From Candidatus Woesearchaeota archaeon (GTDB taxonomy: Archaea > Nanobdellota > Nanobdellia > Woesearchaeales > UBA10200): DNA of 15,592 nucleotides. Under the pieces are notes generated by a model. It ran no database searches and was not told where the DNA came from. It was given only the letters and a program-made list of their open reading frames with translations. Both the position numbers and the translations under genes were made by a program. The stretch covers positions 1 to 15,592 of the forward strand of contig JACPBN010000066.1 in the NCBI GenBank assembly GCA_016180275.1, in the 5' to 3' direction. Positions within the stretch are counted from its first letter, which is position 1. Every line of letters begins with the position of its first letter. This document shows, in pieces, positions 13,504 through 15,592 of this stretch.

Positions 13504-13524
13504 TTCTATTCTATTTTTGTCTGC

Positions 13525-14949
13525 ATGAAAAAATTTGATGTCATTGTCATAGGCGCAGGCTCTGGATTATTGATTTCTTCGCAGGCAGCGCAAGCTGGCT
13601 ATAAAGTTGCAGTTATTGAAGAGGATAAATTTGGCGGCACTTGCTTGTTGCACGGCTGCATTCCGTCAAAGATTTTAATACATCATGCTGACATCGCCAG
13701 GACAATCAGGCATTCAGCTGAATTTGGCATTAAGTCAAAGCTATTATCCGTTAATTTTAAAAACATAGTAAAAGAAGTTTCTGATTTTGTCGATAATGAA
13801 GCAAAACAGATAGAACAAGGAAATAAAGAAGATAAGAATATTACTGTGTGTAAAGGGAGAGCAGAATTTACTGGCAAAAATACAGTTAAAGTGAGATCTG
13901 AAAATAAAAATACTGGAAAAAATAATAAAGAAAAAAATGAAGAGATTTACGGCGATAAAATCTTTATCTGCGTAGGCACTCGCCCTGGTGTTCCGCCTAT
14001 TCCTGGATTAAATAAAGTCAAATACTTGACTAGCACAGAAGCTTTAAGATTAATAAAGCAGCCAAAAGTTCTTACAATCATAGGCGGCGGCTATATTGCA
14101 GCAGAATTAGCTTATTTCTTTGGAGAGCTAGGCACAAAAATAAATATTGTAGAGCGCGAAAGTACATTATTGAAGAATGAAGACATAGAAATCTCTGAAG
14201 CGTTTACTAAAATTGCCGGAAAGAAATACAACTTAAACCTAAGCGCACAAATATTAGCTGTAGGTTACAAAAATAAGAAATATAGTGTTAATATTAAGGA
14301 CGCACACGGAAAAAGTAAGGCAGTAGTTTCTGATCAGCTGCTAGTTGCTACAGGAAGAATTCCAAATACTGGCATATTAAAAGCAGAAAAAACAGGTGTT
14401 AAAGTAAATAAGTACGGATATATTGAGGTAAATCAATATCTTGAAACATCACAAAAGAATATCTGGGCAATTGGTGATATTGCTGGCAGGTATATGTTCA
14501 AGCACAGCGCAAACTTGGAGGCAGAATATGTGTACCATAACGCGTTTGCTTCAGAGAATAAGCAATCAAAGCTACCAGTTGATTATTATCCAATGCCGCA
14601 TGCAGTATTCACTAATCCGCAAATAGCCGGAGTTGGATTAATGGAACAGGATGTTAAAAATAATGTTAAGTACAGAGGAAAGTATGTTATTGCAAAACAC
14701 TATTACAAAAACACAGGAATGGGCAGAGCATTGCATGACAATGATGGGTTTGTAAAATTTATTTGTGAGAAAAAAACCGGCAAGATTCTTGGGTGCCATA
14801 TCATTGGCACAGAAGCTTCTACATTAATACATGAAGTTCTTACTGCAATAAAAGCAAGAGGCAATATTAATACTTTAGCAAATACTGTGCACATACACCC
14901 CGCGTTGAGTGAAGTTGTGCAGAGGGCTGCAAGAAAGGTTGAGTATTAG
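13525..14949 (+). CDS. Dihydrolipoamide dehydrogenase-like flavoprotein
   Basis: A 474-aa class I pyridine nucleotide-disulfide oxidoreductase, FAD-containing homodimer. The FAD site is VIGAGSG (8-14). The redox disulfide is GGTCLLHGCIPSK with Cys40 and Cys45; the usual Lpd spacer Leu-Asn-Val-Gly is Leu-Leu-His-Gly here. The NAD site is IIGGGYIAAELA. A second FAD contact is NIWAIGDIAGRYM. The dimerisation domain ends in HIHPALSE with the catalytic His458-Glu463 pair. All catalytic residues of the lipoamide dehydrogenase/mercuric reductase family are present. No 2-oxoacid dehydrogenase, lipoyl protein or glycine cleavage gene is in the window, so the partner is unknown. A Lys/Asn-rich insert (about 126-139) sits before the ICVGTRP strand. 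Confidence 0.9.
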   Translation: MKKFDVIVIGAGSGLLISSQAAQAGYKVAVIEEDKFGGTCLLHGCIPSKILIHHADIARTIRHSAEFGIKSKLLSVNFKNIVKEVSDFVDNEAKQIEQGNKEDKNITVCKGRAEFTGKNTVKVRSENKNTGKNNKEKNEEIYGDKIFICVGTRPGVPPIPGLNKVKYLTSTEALRLIKQPKVLTIIGGGYIAAELAYFFGELGTKINIVERESTLLKNEDIEISEAFTKIAGKKYNLNLSAQILAVGYKNKKYSVNIKDAHGKSKAVVSDQLLVATGRIPNTGILKAEKTGVKVNKYGYIEVNQYLETSQKNIWAIGDIAGRYMFKHSANLEAEYVYHNAFASENKQSKLPVDYYPMPHAVFTNPQIAGVGLMEQDVKNNVKYRGKYVIAKHYYKNTGMGRALHDNDGFVKFICEKKTGKILGCHIIGTEASTLIHEVLTAIKARGNINTLANTVHIHPALSEVVQRAARKVEY

Positions 14950-14964
14950 CAAGACACCGATAGA

Positions 14965-14972
14965 TTTAAATA
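14965..14972 (+). promoter_or_regulatory. TATA box TTTAAATA for the HTH fusion gene
   Basis: Centred 28 nt before the ATG at 14997, matching the leaderless pattern seen elsewhere and supporting that start codon. Confidence 0.6.
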
Positions 14973-14996
14973 CCACTTGATATTTATATCTATCAA

Positions 14997-15592
14997 ATGA
15001 TAAAAAAATCTACCACTCAACTGGTTTTGGAAGTGTTTTTTAAGAATCCTAATAAAGAATTCCATCTTCGAGAGCTCTCTAGAGTATTGAAATTGTCTAT
15101 GCCAACTATAATCTCAGTTACTGATGCATTATCTAAAGAAAGTTTAATTATAAAAACCAAAGGAATGGTATTGACAACTGTAATAGCAAATAGAAAGAAT
15201 GTTAATCTAAGATATGAAGCTGCAGTTTGTGGAGGCATTCCAATAATTAGGACACTAGAAGAATATTTTGCACATGATGAAATAATGAAAATATCAGGAA
15301 TTATTAATGGAACCTCTAATTACATTCTAACTCAAATGCATCAAGGAAAAACATTAGAAGAGGCTCTTCATGAAGCTCAATCTAAAGGTTTTGCTGAAGC
15401 AGATCCTACTAATGATGTTGAAGGTATCGACGCCCTTCAAAAATTAGTTCTTCTATCATCATTAGCCTTCCACACAAAGATAAATCCTGATGATGTACTT
15501 AGAGAAGGAATTACACAAATTAGTGACAAAGATATTTTTTATTTACAGCGTATGTTAAGCCCTCCTCGTAATGAAGTGTATGCAATCAAATT
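14997..15592 (+). CDS. Winged-helix domain fused to homoserine dehydrogenase catalytic domain (3' end outside window)
   Basis: The frame is open from ATG 14997 to the window end (198 codons). Residues about 5-68 form a winged helix-turn-helix: LVLEVFFKNPNKEFHLRELS, then LSMPTIISVTDALSKESLII and a wing ending in VIANRKN. From about residue 72 it is homoserine dehydrogenase: RYEAAVCGGIPIIRTL, GIINGTSNYILTQM, GFAEADPTNDVEGIDALQKL, then VLREGITQIS. Glu134, Asp140, Asp145 and Lys149 have exactly the 6/5/4 spacing of the catalytic residues known in the family. The NAD(P)-binding Rossmann domain, about 130 residues in ordinary enzymes, is missing and replaced by the HTH. So it cannot be a normal dehydrogenase. 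It may be a regulator sensing homoserine or aspartate semialdehyde, or a chance gene fusion. No neighbouring threonine pathway gene is visible. Confidence 0.8.
   Translation, partial: MIKKSTTQLVLEVFFKNPNKEFHLRELSRVLKLSMPTIISVTDALSKESLIIKTKGMVLTTVIANRKNVNLRYEAAVCGGIPIIRTLEEYFAHDEIMKISGIINGTSNYILTQMHQGKTLEEALHEAQSKGFAEADPTNDVEGIDALQKLVLLSSLAFHTKINPDDVLREGITQISDKDIFYLQRMLSPPRNEVYAIK

Noticed and set aside
1..15592. CRISPR arrays, rRNA genes, insertion sequences
   Set aside because: No regularly spaced repeats, rRNA-like tracts or transposase genes were seen on either strand.

Overview
The window looks like part of the genome of a small-genome archaeon, probably a DPANN lineage (Woesearchaeota/Pacearchaeota-like). 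The evidence is an archaeal VAT-type Cdc48 interrupted by an intein, an archaeal-length TruD, two tRNA genes with bulge-helix-bulge introns and no encoded CCA, and TATA boxes (often TTTAAATA-like) about 24-30 nt upstream of start codons, which implies leaderless mRNAs. The DNA is AT-rich. A few genes instead have a GGTG-type Shine-Dalgarno. The lineage is an inference from gene content, not a proof.

Layout. 1-427: 3' part of a SAM-dependent methyltransferase. 428-806: no conventional gene, but a GC-richer island whose minus strand reads as an AAC-rich, Asn-rich segment resembling the variable/template region of a diversity-generating retroelement (DGR). 807-960 (-): tRNA-Leu(UAA) that makes sense only with two introns. 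1233-5171 (+): cdc48 with a 498-residue LAGLIDADG intein in the D1 ATPase domain. 5272-6561 (+): truD. 6645-7635 (+): a small DUF5678-like protein overlapping a retropepsin-like aspartic protease, then a cupin. 7694-8455 (-): putative lipoprotein. 8572-9861 (-): unrecognised 429-aa protein. 9922-11118 (-): YchF/Obg-like GTPase with a TGS domain. The 429-aa gene lies between two 29-bp direct repeats that both encode the last codons of the GTPase, as expected of an element integrated at the GTPase 3' end. 11325-11969 (+): conserved-looking 214-aa protein of unknown function. 11996-12192: structured segment with nested inverted repeats. 12226-12486 (+): SemiSWEET transporter. 12659-13330 (+): N-terminally truncated free-standing LAGLIDADG protein, ending against tRNA-Thr(UGU) (13335-13420, -) with a 13-nt intron. 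13525-14949 (+): dihydrolipoamide dehydrogenase-like flavoprotein. 14997-end (+): winged-helix domain fused in frame to the catalytic half of homoserine dehydrogenase, running off the window.

How it fits together. Most genes look like separate housekeeping transcription units: protein unfolding (Cdc48), tRNA supply and modification (two tRNAs, TruD), a translation-associated GTPase, redox (Lpd) and sugar flux (SemiSWEET). Four traces of mobility are scattered among them: the intein, the orphan LAGLIDADG gene, the repeat-bracketed cargo gene and the DGR-like island. The observations most worth follow-up are the DGR-like island, the GTPase 3'-end repeat bracket, the HTH-homoserine dehydrogenase fusion and the two-intron tRNA-Leu.
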